DNA of 64,000 nt from an uncultured Pelagibacteraceae bacterium. GTDB lineage: Bacteria; Pseudomonadota; Alphaproteobacteria; Pelagibacterales; Pelagibacteraceae. The position numbers were made by a program, and so were the translations under genes. Positions 40,846 through 49,234 of this stretch are shown here, in pieces. The DNA is taken from NCBI GenBank assembly GCA_902539195.1, contig CACBHZ010000001.1, positions 1-64,000 on the forward strand. Reading direction: 5' to 3'. Positions within the stretch are counted from its first letter, which is position 1, and the number at the start of each line of letters is the position of its first letter. The notes under the pieces are model-generated. The model saw only the letters and a list, made by a program, of their open reading frames with translations, did no database searches and was not told where the DNA came from.

Positions 40846-41727
40846 ATGCTTTCCAAAAATCAATTAGGCTTTTTTTACATGTTTTTATCAATATGTGCCT
40901 TTTCATTTATGGATGTAATAGTCAAGTGGTCATCAGATTATCCAATTGGACAGGTAATGTTCTTTAGAGGTCTATTTGGTATTTTGCCAATAATTTTTCT
41001 AGTTCCTAAGACAAGATTTAGAGATTTTTACAAAACAAATAGACCAGGATTACATTTAATAAGATGTTGTTCAGGACTGATAGCTTTAGCTGCAATATTT
41101 TTGGCACTAAGAAACCTACCACTTGCAACAGTGACAAGTATTTCATTTGCTGCACCTATATTTACAACTTTGCTATCAATATTTTTACTAAGTGAGAAAG
41201 TAGGAGTATATAGATGGGCCGCAGTATTTGTTGGTTTTATTGGTGTTTTAGTAATTACCCAACCAGGATTTTCTAGCTTAAATATTTATTATTTATTTCC
41301 AATAATCTTTTGTATTGGAATGTCTTACGTTGCAATTACAATTCGAAAACTTTCATCCACAGAACCAGTCTGGTTGATCTCATTCTTTTTTTCTTTTGCA
41401 ATTACAATTGTTGGAGTTTTATCAATACCATTTGGATGGATCATGCCAACTTTTAATGATTTCTTACTATTATGTACAATTGGCTTGTTGGGAGGAACAG
41501 CTAATTTATTATTAAGTCAATCATATAAATTATCCGAGGTTTCTCTGGTTACACCTCTTAAATATTTAGGATTAATATTTGCAATATCTTTTGGATATTT
41601 TATTTGGGATGAAATTCCCACAATTAAAACATTGATGGGTGCTTCACTGGTAATAATATCATCAATCATTATATTTCGAAGAGAAATATATTTAAATAAA
41701 CAAGTAACGGTAAGTAGAAATGAGTAA
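40846..41727 (+). CDS. EamA/DMT-superfamily transporter
   Basis: 10-TM tandem EamA pattern (FMDVIVKWSSDYPIGQVMFFRG; GLLGGTANLLLSQSYK). Confidence 0.88.
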   Translation: MLSKNQLGFFYMFLSICAFSFMDVIVKWSSDYPIGQVMFFRGLFGILPIIFLVPKTRFRDFYKTNRPGLHLIRCCSGLIALAAIFLALRNLPLATVTSISFAAPIFTTLLSIFLLSEKVGVYRWAAVFVGFIGVLVITQPGFSSLNIYYLFPIIFCIGMSYVAITIRKLSSTEPVWLISFFFSFAITIVGVLSIPFGWIMPTFNDFLLLCTIGLLGGTANLLLSQSYKLSEVSLVTPLKYLGLIFAISFGYFIWDEIPTIKTLMGASLVIISSIIIFRREIYLNKQVTVSRNE

Positions 41728-42346
41728 GGCACCGACATATTGGAAAAAAGCTAGAACATATCTTTCAAAAAAAGATAGTATTATGAGATCATTGATTAAA
41801 AAATATAAAGATAATAATTTAACTACTAGAAAAGATGTCTTTTATTCTTTATGTAAAAGTATAATAGGACAACAAATAAGTGTTGCTGCCGCAGACTCTG
41901 TCTTCAAAAAATTTGAATTGGCATGTAAAAAAAAAATTAATCCAAAAATTGTTTCAAAGCTTAAAACATCACAACTTAAAAAATGCGGTCTTAGTCGTCA
42001 AAAAATAAGGGGTATCTTGGAAATGTCTCAAAAATTTAAAGATAAAAGTTTTAATCCAAGATTAATTTCGAAAATGAGCGATGAAGAAGCAATTGTATAC
42101 CTATCAACTTTAAGACAAATTGGAAGATGGTCAGCAGAGATGATTTTGTTATTTACTTATAATAGGTCTAATATCTGGCCAGTTCAGGATATTGGGTTAT
42201 TAAGAGCAATATCAAACAACTATAAAAAAAAATATTTTCCACCTGAAATTTTTGTAAAAAAGCTTCAAAAAAGATTTTCTCCATACTGCTCTGTTGCCAC
42301 TTGGTATTTGTGGCGTTCAATTGATGACGATACTATTCAGTATTAG
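41720..42346 (+). CDS. DNA-3-methyladenine glycosylase II-like (HhH-GPD)
   Basis: IIGQQISVAAADSVF; LRQIGRWSAEMILLF; PVQDIGLLRAI. Confidence 0.88.
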   Translation: MSKAPTYWKKARTYLSKKDSIMRSLIKKYKDNNLTTRKDVFYSLCKSIIGQQISVAAADSVFKKFELACKKKINPKIVSKLKTSQLKKCGLSRQKIRGILEMSQKFKDKSFNPRLISKMSDEEAIVYLSTLRQIGRWSAEMILLFTYNRSNIWPVQDIGLLRAISNNYKKKYFPPEIFVKKLQKRFSPYCSVATWYLWRSIDDDTIQY

Positions 42347-42629
42347 CACCCTCCACAATAAACATATGTCTTTTTGTAGTTTGTTCTGCATAAGACCAAG
42401 CTTTTAAATAATCTTCTGAGTCATGACAAGATATGGCCATGTCATAACTGGGAAATTCCCAAATGACGGTCCTTAATATTTTGTCACCACTATAATATTT
42501 TAGTTTGCCTCCTCTAACTACAGGAGTACCACCAAATTTTTTTATAACTGGTATTGCATTTTCACCATATTTTTTTAGGTTATCTTGATCTGAAATCTCT
42601 GTATACAAACTCACCCAATATGCCTTCAT
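42333..42629 (-). CDS. DUF1330 family protein (copy 2)
   Basis: MKAYWVSLYTEISDQDNLKKYGENAIPVIKKFGG. Confidence 0.82.
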   Translation of the reverse strand: MKAYWVSLYTEISDQDNLKKYGENAIPVIKKFGGTPVVRGGKLKYYSGDKILRTVIWEFPSYDMAISCHDSEDYLKAWSYAEQTTKRHMFIVEGANTE

Positions 42630-42647
42630 ATTTGCCCCTTTTCTAAG

Positions 42648-42938
42648 TTATTCCATTCCTTCAAATATCATATGTTCTCTAATTACATTATCTTTAAGAT
42701 ATGTTCTTGCCTCAACATATTCTTCAGAGTCGTAGCATTTTTTTGCAGTTTCCACGTCTGGGAACTCTGCAAGTGCTATTCTAACCATTTCTCTACCCTC
42801 AAGTGCAATATTATTAGCACTTCGAGCTAAAATTTTTCCAGAATGTTTTAATACAGCTTCCTTTGCTTTATCTGCATATTTTTTCATTCTTTCAGGGTCT
42901 TTAATTTCACTGTAAGTTGCAATCCAGTAACCTTTCAT
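42648..42938 (-). CDS. DUF1330 family protein (copy 1)
   Basis: MKGYWIATYSEIKDPERMKKYADKAKEAVLKHSGKILARS. Confidence 0.85.
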   Translation of the reverse strand: MKGYWIATYSEIKDPERMKKYADKAKEAVLKHSGKILARSANNIALEGREMVRIALAEFPDVETAKKCYDSEEYVEARTYLKDNVIREHMIFEGME

Positions 42939-42965
42939 AATTCTCCTTTTTAATTTTTTTTTTTT

Positions 42966-43502
42966 ATGTTACCAAATTTTATGGCAGAAAAATTAATAAT
43001 CAATTATGAAGATTATAAATTAGCAGTTGAAAAGTTAGCTCTTACAATTGAAAAAAATTACAAACCATCTGTTTTAGTTGGAATAATGAGGGGTGCAGCA
43101 CCTATAATTGATATGCTATCAAGAATATTTAAATTGCCCACTGCTTATGTTGTTATTCAAAGTTATTCTGGAGAAACTGTAGAAAATAAACAGGGCGAAC
43201 TTATTTTTGCAAGAGACATAAGCTCAATAGCTAAAAATGAAGACTTTAAAAATGTTTTATTAGTTGATGATTTATCTGATACTGGACTTACATTAAATGA
43301 AAGTATTAAATGGTTAAAAAATTATGCTCCAGTGAAAAACCATATTCAAGAAATAAAAACAGCTTGTCTTTGGAAAAAAAAATCCTCTTCTTTTAATCCA
43401 GATTTTTGTCCAATTTTACTAGATGGGGATCCTTGGATAGTTCAACCTTCAGAATATTATGATGAAATAGATATTAATGGTTTAAAGAAAAAACATTCAT
43501 AA
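42966..43502 (+). CDS. Purine-type phosphoribosyltransferase
   Basis: PRT fold: VLVGIMRGAAPIIDML, VLLVDDLSDTGLTL PRPP motif. Confidence 0.85.
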   Translation: MLPNFMAEKLIINYEDYKLAVEKLALTIEKNYKPSVLVGIMRGAAPIIDMLSRIFKLPTAYVVIQSYSGETVENKQGELIFARDISSIAKNEDFKNVLLVDDLSDTGLTLNESIKWLKNYAPVKNHIQEIKTACLWKKKSSSFNPDFCPILLDGDPWIVQPSEYYDEIDINGLKKKHS

Positions 43503-43503
43503 A

Positions 43504-43534
43504 AAAAAGGCCAACTATATAAGTTGGCCTTTTT
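43504..43534. terminator. Bidirectional intrinsic terminator between convergent PRT and BMP genes
   Basis: AAAAAGGCCAACT-ATATA-AGTTGGCCTTTTT perfect 13-bp stem with A/T tracts. Confidence 0.9.
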
Positions 43535-43550
43535 AATTTTTTTTTAAAAA

Positions 43551-44615
43551 TTATTTTGGAATATCTCCTTCAACACCTTTTACATAAACACTCATTCCAG
43601 CTAACATTCCATCATCAGCAACTTTCCCTTCTGCTACTAATATATTACCTTTTTGGTCATATATAGGACCTGTGAACGAATGAACTTTTCCTGATGCTAG
43701 ATCTTTTTGAAGCTGCTCTACTTCTTTAACTAAGTCAGCACCCATTGCAGAATTATATGGTCCCATAGCAACCATACCTTCCTTTAATCCATGCCATGTA
43801 TCTTGTTGATTCCATTTACCATCTCTTGCAGCAATTGCTCTTTCAACATAATATGGTGCCCAATCATCAATAATTGAAGTCAAGATTGATTTAGGAGCAA
43901 ATCTCTGCATGTCACTTGCTTGACCAAATGACCAAACACCTGCTTTCTCTGCTGTTTGAACTGGTGCTGTACTATCTGTATGTTGCATAATTACATCTGC
44001 ACCTTGATCGATTAAAGCTTGCGCTGCTTCAGCTTCTTTACCTGGATCATACCAAGTAAATACCCATACAATTTTAGTTTTAATATTTGGATTGACTTTT
44101 TGTGCAGCAAGAGTCATTGCATTAATTCCTCTTATTACTTCAGGAATTGGAAAAGATGCAATATAGCCAATCGTGTTAGTTTTGGTCATTTTTCCAGCAA
44201 TATGGCCTAAAAGAGTTCTTCCTTCGTAAAATCTTGCAGAATAGGTAGAAACATTTGAGTGCTCTCTTTTATAACCTGTTGCGTGTTCAAATTTTACGTT
44301 TGGAAAATCTTTTGCAACTTTGTTAGTTGGATCCATATATCCAAAACTAGTTGTAAAAATTAAGTCGTGACCAGATTGAGCCAGTTGTCTTATCACTCTT
44401 TCTGCATCAGCACCTTCTGGAACACTTTCAACAAATGTTGTTTTTATTCCAGCTGCCTCTACAGCGTTTCTACCTTCGTGATGTTGAAATGTCCATCCAT
44501 GGTCACCAGTTGGACCAACATAAACAAAACCAACTTTAAAATCCGCATTTGAGTTTACACTAAACCCAAGTAGAAAAATTGCAGAAATTAAATATCTAAA
44601 AAAGTTTTTATACAT
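43551..44615 (-). CDS. BMP/PnrA-family ABC transporter substrate-binding lipoprotein-like protein
   Basis: KVGFVYVGPTGDHGWTFQHHEGRNAVE; signal peptide from MYKNFFRYL (start 44615 preferred). Confidence 0.9.
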   Translation of the reverse strand: MYKNFFRYLISAIFLLGFSVNSNADFKVGFVYVGPTGDHGWTFQHHEGRNAVEAAGIKTTFVESVPEGADAERVIRQLAQSGHDLIFTTSFGYMDPTNKVAKDFPNVKFEHATGYKREHSNVSTYSARFYEGRTLLGHIAGKMTKTNTIGYIASFPIPEVIRGINAMTLAAQKVNPNIKTKIVWVFTWYDPGKEAEAAQALIDQGADVIMQHTDSTAPVQTAEKAGVWSFGQASDMQRFAPKSILTSIIDDWAPYYVERAIAARDGKWNQQDTWHGLKEGMVAMGPYNSAMGADLVKEVEQLQKDLASGKVHSFTGPIYDQKGNILVAEGKVADDGMLAGMSVYVKGVEGDIPK

Positions 44616-44703
44616 TTTGAATTTCCCCTCTAAATTTTTTTTGTGAAGCCTTAAGTTAATCAAAATTCATAAAAAAAAAATAATTATTTTCGAATAGCTA
44701 ACA

Positions 44704-45636
44704 TTACTTTTCCTTATAGAATATTCTTCCTAAGGAGGTAGGAGTATTCAGTTTTATTTTTCTACTGTCACGAGAGATTACAACTAAAACTATTATTGTC
44801 ATTAGATAAGGTAATGCACTTAAAAATTGAACTGGTATTCTAAACCCAATTGCTTGCATATGTAATTGTAGAATTGTAATCCCACCAAAAATTAAAGCAC
44901 CAATTAAAACTTTTATGGGACTCCAGGTTGCAAATACAACCAAAGCCAAAGCTATCCATCCTCTTCCAGCTGTCATATTTTCAATCCACTGTGGAGTGTA
45001 TATTAAGGATAGATATGCACCTGCCAAGCCACACATAGCTCCTCCATAAAGAATACAACAGTATCTAACTATAATAACATTTATACCTTGATTAGATGCC
45101 GAAACAGGCGAATCACCAACAGCTCTAACAACTAAACCTAATTTAGTTTTTTTCAAAAAATAATTAGTTAAAAATGGTAAAGCAAAAGCAAAATATAATA
45201 CTATAGAGTGTCCAAATAATATTGGTCCAAAAAATGGAATACTTTCTCTTAAACTTGAAAATAAAATTGGAAATTCTTTTCCAGGGATACCAACAAAATT
45301 CTTTCCCAACATTGCGGATAAACCAATGCCAAAAATAGTTAATGCCAAACCTGTTGCAACATGGTTTGTAAGAAGAGATTGCGTTAAAAATCCAAAGATC
45401 AGTGAAATTATAACTCCTGAGAACATAGAGCCTACGATTGCTATAAAAAGGTTGTCTGTTATTACCATTAAAGCAAAACCAGATATTGCTCCGATTATCA
45501 TCATTCCTTCGACACCTAAATTTAAAACGCCTGATCTTTCAGTAATTAATTCACCTGACGCAGCAAGTATTAATGGCACAGATGAAGCCATTATTGATCC
45601 TATCAGAATTCCTATAAAACTAATGTCTAAGCTCAT
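44704..45636 (-). CDS. ABC transporter permease (nucleoside/BMP type)
   Basis: ITERSGVLNLGVEGMMIIGA...; RAVGDSPVSASNQGINV. Confidence 0.9.
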   Translation of the reverse strand: MSLDISFIGILIGSIMASSVPLILAASGELITERSGVLNLGVEGMMIIGAISGFALMVITDNLFIAIVGSMFSGVIISLIFGFLTQSLLTNHVATGLALTIFGIGLSAMLGKNFVGIPGKEFPILFSSLRESIPFFGPILFGHSIVLYFAFALPFLTNYFLKKTKLGLVVRAVGDSPVSASNQGINVIIVRYCCILYGGAMCGLAGAYLSLIYTPQWIENMTAGRGWIALALVVFATWSPIKVLIGALIFGGITILQLHMQAIGFRIPVQFLSALPYLMTIIVLVVISRDSRKIKLNTPTSLGRIFYKEK

Positions 45637-46699
45637 TTTTTTTTAAATTTAAAATTTTAACTTTGAAAAAAAGCAAATAATCAGATGCGAGCAAAAAAAA
45701 TAAGATCATACCCTGAAATACTTGGCCAGTATATTTTGGTATTTGTAAAAAAATTTGAGCCGTTTCAGCACCGAGGTATGTCAATGCAACAACCAAAGAT
45801 GCAAAAATTATGCCAAAAGGATTAAGACGACCTAAAAAAGCAACAATAATTGCTGTAAAACCGTAATCGGGGGATATCATTCTATGCAGTTGTCCAATAG
45901 GCCCAGTAATTTCACCAACACCAGCTAATCCCGCACAAGCACCACTAATCATAAAAACAACCAAAATCATGGTTTTTCCTTTAAACCCAGCATACTTAGC
46001 GGTTTTTAGACTTAGACCAGATACTTTAATCTGAAAGCCTAAATAGGTTTTATAAAGAATAAACCAACTCAGCATAACTGCTGCAAGAGCTAAAAAAATA
46101 CCAGCATGAATTCTCAAACCCTCAAATAATAATGGCATTCTAGATGAGTCACTAAATTGTCTTGTTTCAGGAAAATTAAAACCTTCAGGATTACTCCATG
46201 GCCCAACTACCAAGTAATCTAAGAGTAGCTTTGAAACGTAAACCAACATAAGACTAACTAAAATCTCGTTTGTATTAAAATATGTTTTAAGAATTGCTGG
46301 GATAAGTGCAAAGATCATTCCTCCGATTGCTCCAGCAAGTATAACTAAAGGAAGTATATAAAAACCTTCTTGATTATAAAATAAAAGAGCAACCCCACCT
46401 CCTACAATTGCACCAAAAGTTAATTGTCCTTCTGCACCAATATTCCAATTATTACTTTTAAAACAAAATGATAAACCAATAGCAATTAAGCAAAGGGGTG
46501 TTGCTTTGAGTAACAATTCACTGAGGCCATATAAATTTGAAATTGGAGTTATAAAGTAAAACTTAAGTGCTTCTATTGGATTAAAACCTAAAATATAAAA
46601 AATTATACCACCACCTAAAATTGTAAGTATGATTGCAATAAAAGGAGTAAAAAAATATAATGCCATTGGTACATCATTTCTTTTTTCAATTTTAATCAA
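45620..46699 (-). CDS. ABC transporter permease (nucleoside/BMP type)
   Basis: FKSNNWNIGAEGQLTFGAI; FLGRLNPFGII. Confidence 0.9.
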   Translation of the reverse strand: MIKIEKRNDVPMALYFFTPFIAIILTILGGGIIFYILGFNPIEALKFYFITPISNLYGLSELLLKATPLCLIAIGLSFCFKSNNWNIGAEGQLTFGAIVGGGVALLFYNQEGFYILPLVILAGAIGGMIFALIPAILKTYFNTNEILVSLMLVYVSKLLLDYLVVGPWSNPEGFNFPETRQFSDSSRMPLLFEGLRIHAGIFLALAAVMLSWFILYKTYLGFQIKVSGLSLKTAKYAGFKGKTMILVVFMISGACAGLAGVGEITGPIGQLHRMISPDYGFTAIIVAFLGRLNPFGIIFASLVVALTYLGAETAQIFLQIPKYTGQVFQGMILFFLLASDYLLFFKVKILNLKKNELRH

Positions 46700-48191
46700 T
46701 GGAACCTCCTCCCATTAGAAGTCCTAATTTTTCTGGAGTCACTTCCTCTGAGGGCATTATTTTTGAAAGCTTGCCTTTGTAAATAACTGCAATTCTATCA
46801 CTGAGTTTTAATAACTCCTCCGTGTCTGTAGAAATCAAAATCGTTGATTTTTCTTGATTATTAATTTTTATAAGTGTTTCATGAATATAATTGATTGCAC
46901 CCACATCGAGTCCCCATGTTGGATTGTAACAAATTAATAATTCCGGAGCTGTAATTAATTCCCTCCCTAAAATAAGTTTTTGCAAATTTCCACCCGATAG
47001 AAATTGACTTTTTAATTCTACATTGTCAGTATTTACTGAGAAATCAGATAATATTTTCTTAGAATGCTCTTTAATTTTTCTTTCATTTACCAAACCTTTT
47101 TCAAAAAAATTTGATGACTTGAAATTATTTAAAGCTACATTTTCATATATTTTTAATTCAGGTACAGCTGCTTGAGATATTCTATCTTCAGGAGAAAAAG
47201 CCATTAAATACTCTCGTCGTTGCTTTGGATTAAGCTTAGCAATTTCTTTATTTCGAAAAATGATTGATGTATCAGGTGTAATAATTTCCCCACTCAAAAT
47301 TTGAAAGAGTTCGTTTTGACCATTACCAGAAATACCTGCTATACCTAAACATTCTCCTTTCTTTACAGAAAAGTTTAGATTAACTAAATTTGTTTCAAAA
47401 GGATCATCGCTATAAAAATTTAAATGTTTCACTTTAAATATCTCATCTTTATTTTTGGAAATATTAATTTTTTTCTTAATTTTCGCTAGTTTTTGACCAA
47501 CCATCTTATTTGCGAGAGTTTCAACTTTTTCATTTTGTGTTTGGCTAACAGATACGACCTTACCTTTTCGCATTACTGCAACTTCATCGCATAAAGACAA
47601 AACTTCTTTTAATTTGTGAGTAATGTAAATAATTAATATTCCTTCATCACAGAATTTTTTTAAAGATATAAATAATTCTTCTGTTTCTTGCTCAGTCAAA
47701 ACAGATGTAGGCTCGTCCATGATTAGAACTTTAGGGCTTCTTAAAAGGCATCTTATAATCTCAACTTTTTGCTTTTGTCCTGCTGATAAATTTAATACAG
47801 GAACATCAAGGTCAATACTAAAGTTATATTTTTTTAATATTTCATTTATTCTTACCCTTAAACTTTTGTTATCTTCAGTTGCATCTATACTTAAGTTTTC
47901 AAATACTGACAAAGTTTCAAATAAATTGAAATGCTGAAAAACCATTCCAATTTTATTTTTTTTGGCATCTAGTGGAGAACTTAATTTTAAATTTTTTTCA
48001 TTTAAAAAAACCTCACCATTATCTGGGCTTATTACGCCAGACAAAATTTTTACCAATGTGGATTTACCAGCTCCGTTCTCTCCCAAAAGTGCGTATATTT
48101 TTCCACTTTTAAATTGAAGAGATACATTATCATTAGCTACACATCCTGGATATATTTTTGATATATTTGATATTCTTAAGTCTGTTGCCAT
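46692..48191 (-). CDS. ABC transporter duplicated ATPase (nucleoside/BMP type)
   Basis: Walker A LLGENGAGKSTLVKIL; two NBDs; LSGGNLQKLILGREL. Confidence 0.93.
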   Translation of the reverse strand: MATDLRISNISKIYPGCVANDNVSLQFKSGKIYALLGENGAGKSTLVKILSGVISPDNGEVFLNEKNLKLSSPLDAKKNKIGMVFQHFNLFETLSVFENLSIDATEDNKSLRVRINEILKKYNFSIDLDVPVLNLSAGQKQKVEIIRCLLRSPKVLIMDEPTSVLTEQETEELFISLKKFCDEGILIIYITHKLKEVLSLCDEVAVMRKGKVVSVSQTQNEKVETLANKMVGQKLAKIKKKINISKNKDEIFKVKHLNFYSDDPFETNLVNLNFSVKKGECLGIAGISGNGQNELFQILSGEIITPDTSIIFRNKEIAKLNPKQRREYLMAFSPEDRISQAAVPELKIYENVALNNFKSSNFFEKGLVNERKIKEHSKKILSDFSVNTDNVELKSQFLSGGNLQKLILGRELITAPELLICYNPTWGLDVGAINYIHETLIKINNQEKSTILISTDTEELLKLSDRIAVIYKGKLSKIMPSEEVTPEKLGLLMGGGSID

Positions 48192-48329
48192 AGCATTTCT
48201 TTAATATAATAAATCAATAACTCAATAATCTTTAAAATTTCCTATCTTTTCAAATTTGTATTAAATTCAAACAATTTAATGAAAGTTTTGAACAAATTGT
48301 TAACATAATTCAACTTTAGGTATGTATTA

Positions 48330-48662
48330 ATGATTATCGCTTTTAAATATAATACTTTATCAAAAAAGTTTATTGCTCTGTTTATCACATTAACAATAAT
48401 TTTTTTAACTGGATGCCAGACAATTAAAAAGAAATCTGATGAAGTGGCTGAAAAAGAGAACGAGAAATTTGGTCAATTCGTTGGAAAAGAAGTTAATGAG
48501 ATGAGATTAGAATTAGGCTCACCTTCAGAAGATTTTGTAAATGAACTTGGAAATGAAATGCTTATCTACAAAACAAAAAAATATGGAATTCCTTGTGAAA
48601 GGAAATTTGAGGTGAATGCATCAGGGGTTATTATAGGATTTAGTTCTAGTGGATGTATTTAG
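48330..48662 (+). CDS. Small putative lipoprotein (SmpA/OmlA-like C-terminus uncertain)
   Basis: Signal peptide and lipobox-like FLTGCQT; coding confirmed only by ORF length and composition. Confidence 0.6.
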   Translation: MIIAFKYNTLSKKFIALFITLTIIFLTGCQTIKKKSDEVAEKENEKFGQFVGKEVNEMRLELGSPSEDFVNELGNEMLIYKTKKYGIPCERKFEVNASGVIIGFSSSGCI

Positions 48663-48663
48663 T

Positions 48664-48686
48664 CTTGTGGGGACTAGCCCCACAAG
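48664..48686. terminator. Strong GC-rich hairpin between convergent genes (terminator-like, lacks T tract)
   Basis: CTTGTGGGG-ACTAG-CCCCACAAG, perfect 9-bp stem. Confidence 0.5.
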
Positions 48687-48694
48687 CAAGGTAC

Positions 48695-49141
48695 TTATTT
48701 AATTTCAATAAGTTTCTTTTTTTTATGTTCCGGGATAATCCTTTCACATGCAATTGTTAAAAGACCATCTTTTAACTCTGCACCATTCACTTTTACATCA
48801 TCAGCAATTGTAAATGATCTCGCAAATTGTCTTTGCGATATACCTTTATGGATTATCTCTCCATCTTGGTTTTTGTTTTCACTTCTATCAACTTGTTTAG
48901 TTCTTACAGTTAATAGATTATCTTCAAACTCTACCTCAACATCTTTTTTGCCAAAACCAGCTAAAGCAACTTCAATTGAGTAGTTATCTTTGCCAGTTCT
49001 TCTTATGTTGTAAGGCGGGTAGTTTGATTGCATACTTAAACTACCATTACCTAACATGCTTTCGAATTGGTCAAACATATCGTCAAAACCAATTGAGAAA
49101 GGCCGAAGTGAGTTGAAAATTGATAGATCCTTACTTGTCAT
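48695..49141 (-). CDS. Small heat shock protein Hsp20
   Basis: alpha-crystallin domain PPYNIRRTGKDNYSIEVALAGFGKKDVEV...GISQRQFARSFTI; start 49141 preceded by GAAGGAGG. Confidence 0.93.
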   Translation of the reverse strand: MTSKDLSIFNSLRPFSIGFDDMFDQFESMLGNGSLSMQSNYPPYNIRRTGKDNYSIEVALAGFGKKDVEVEFEDNLLTVRTKQVDRSENKNQDGEIIHKGISQRQFARSFTIADDVKVNGAELKDGLLTIACERIIPEHKKKKLIEIK

Positions 49142-49196
49142 ATTATCCTCCTTCAATTAAGCAAGTTTATTTATTGATAGCCCCATTAGGCGACTA
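49142..49196 (-). promoter_or_regulatory. Candidate ROSE-type RNA thermometer in hsp20 5' UTR
   Basis: Minus-strand RNA: CUUGCUU (49159-49165), loop AAUUG, AAGGAGG SD (49147-49153); UUGCU opposite AGGA with G-G mismatch as in ROSE; upstream hairpin UAGUCGCC/GGGGCUA (49189-49196 / 49178-49184). Confidence 0.65.
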
Positions 49197-49205
49197 ACAA
49201 TGTAT

Positions 49206-49233
49206 ATATGGTAATTAATTTTGATATTTCAAG
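49206..49233 (-). promoter_or_regulatory. Candidate sigma32 (RpoH) promoter for hsp20
   Basis: Minus strand CTTGAAA (49227-49233), N13, TACCATAT (49206-49213). Confidence 0.65.
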
Positions 49234-49234
49234 A

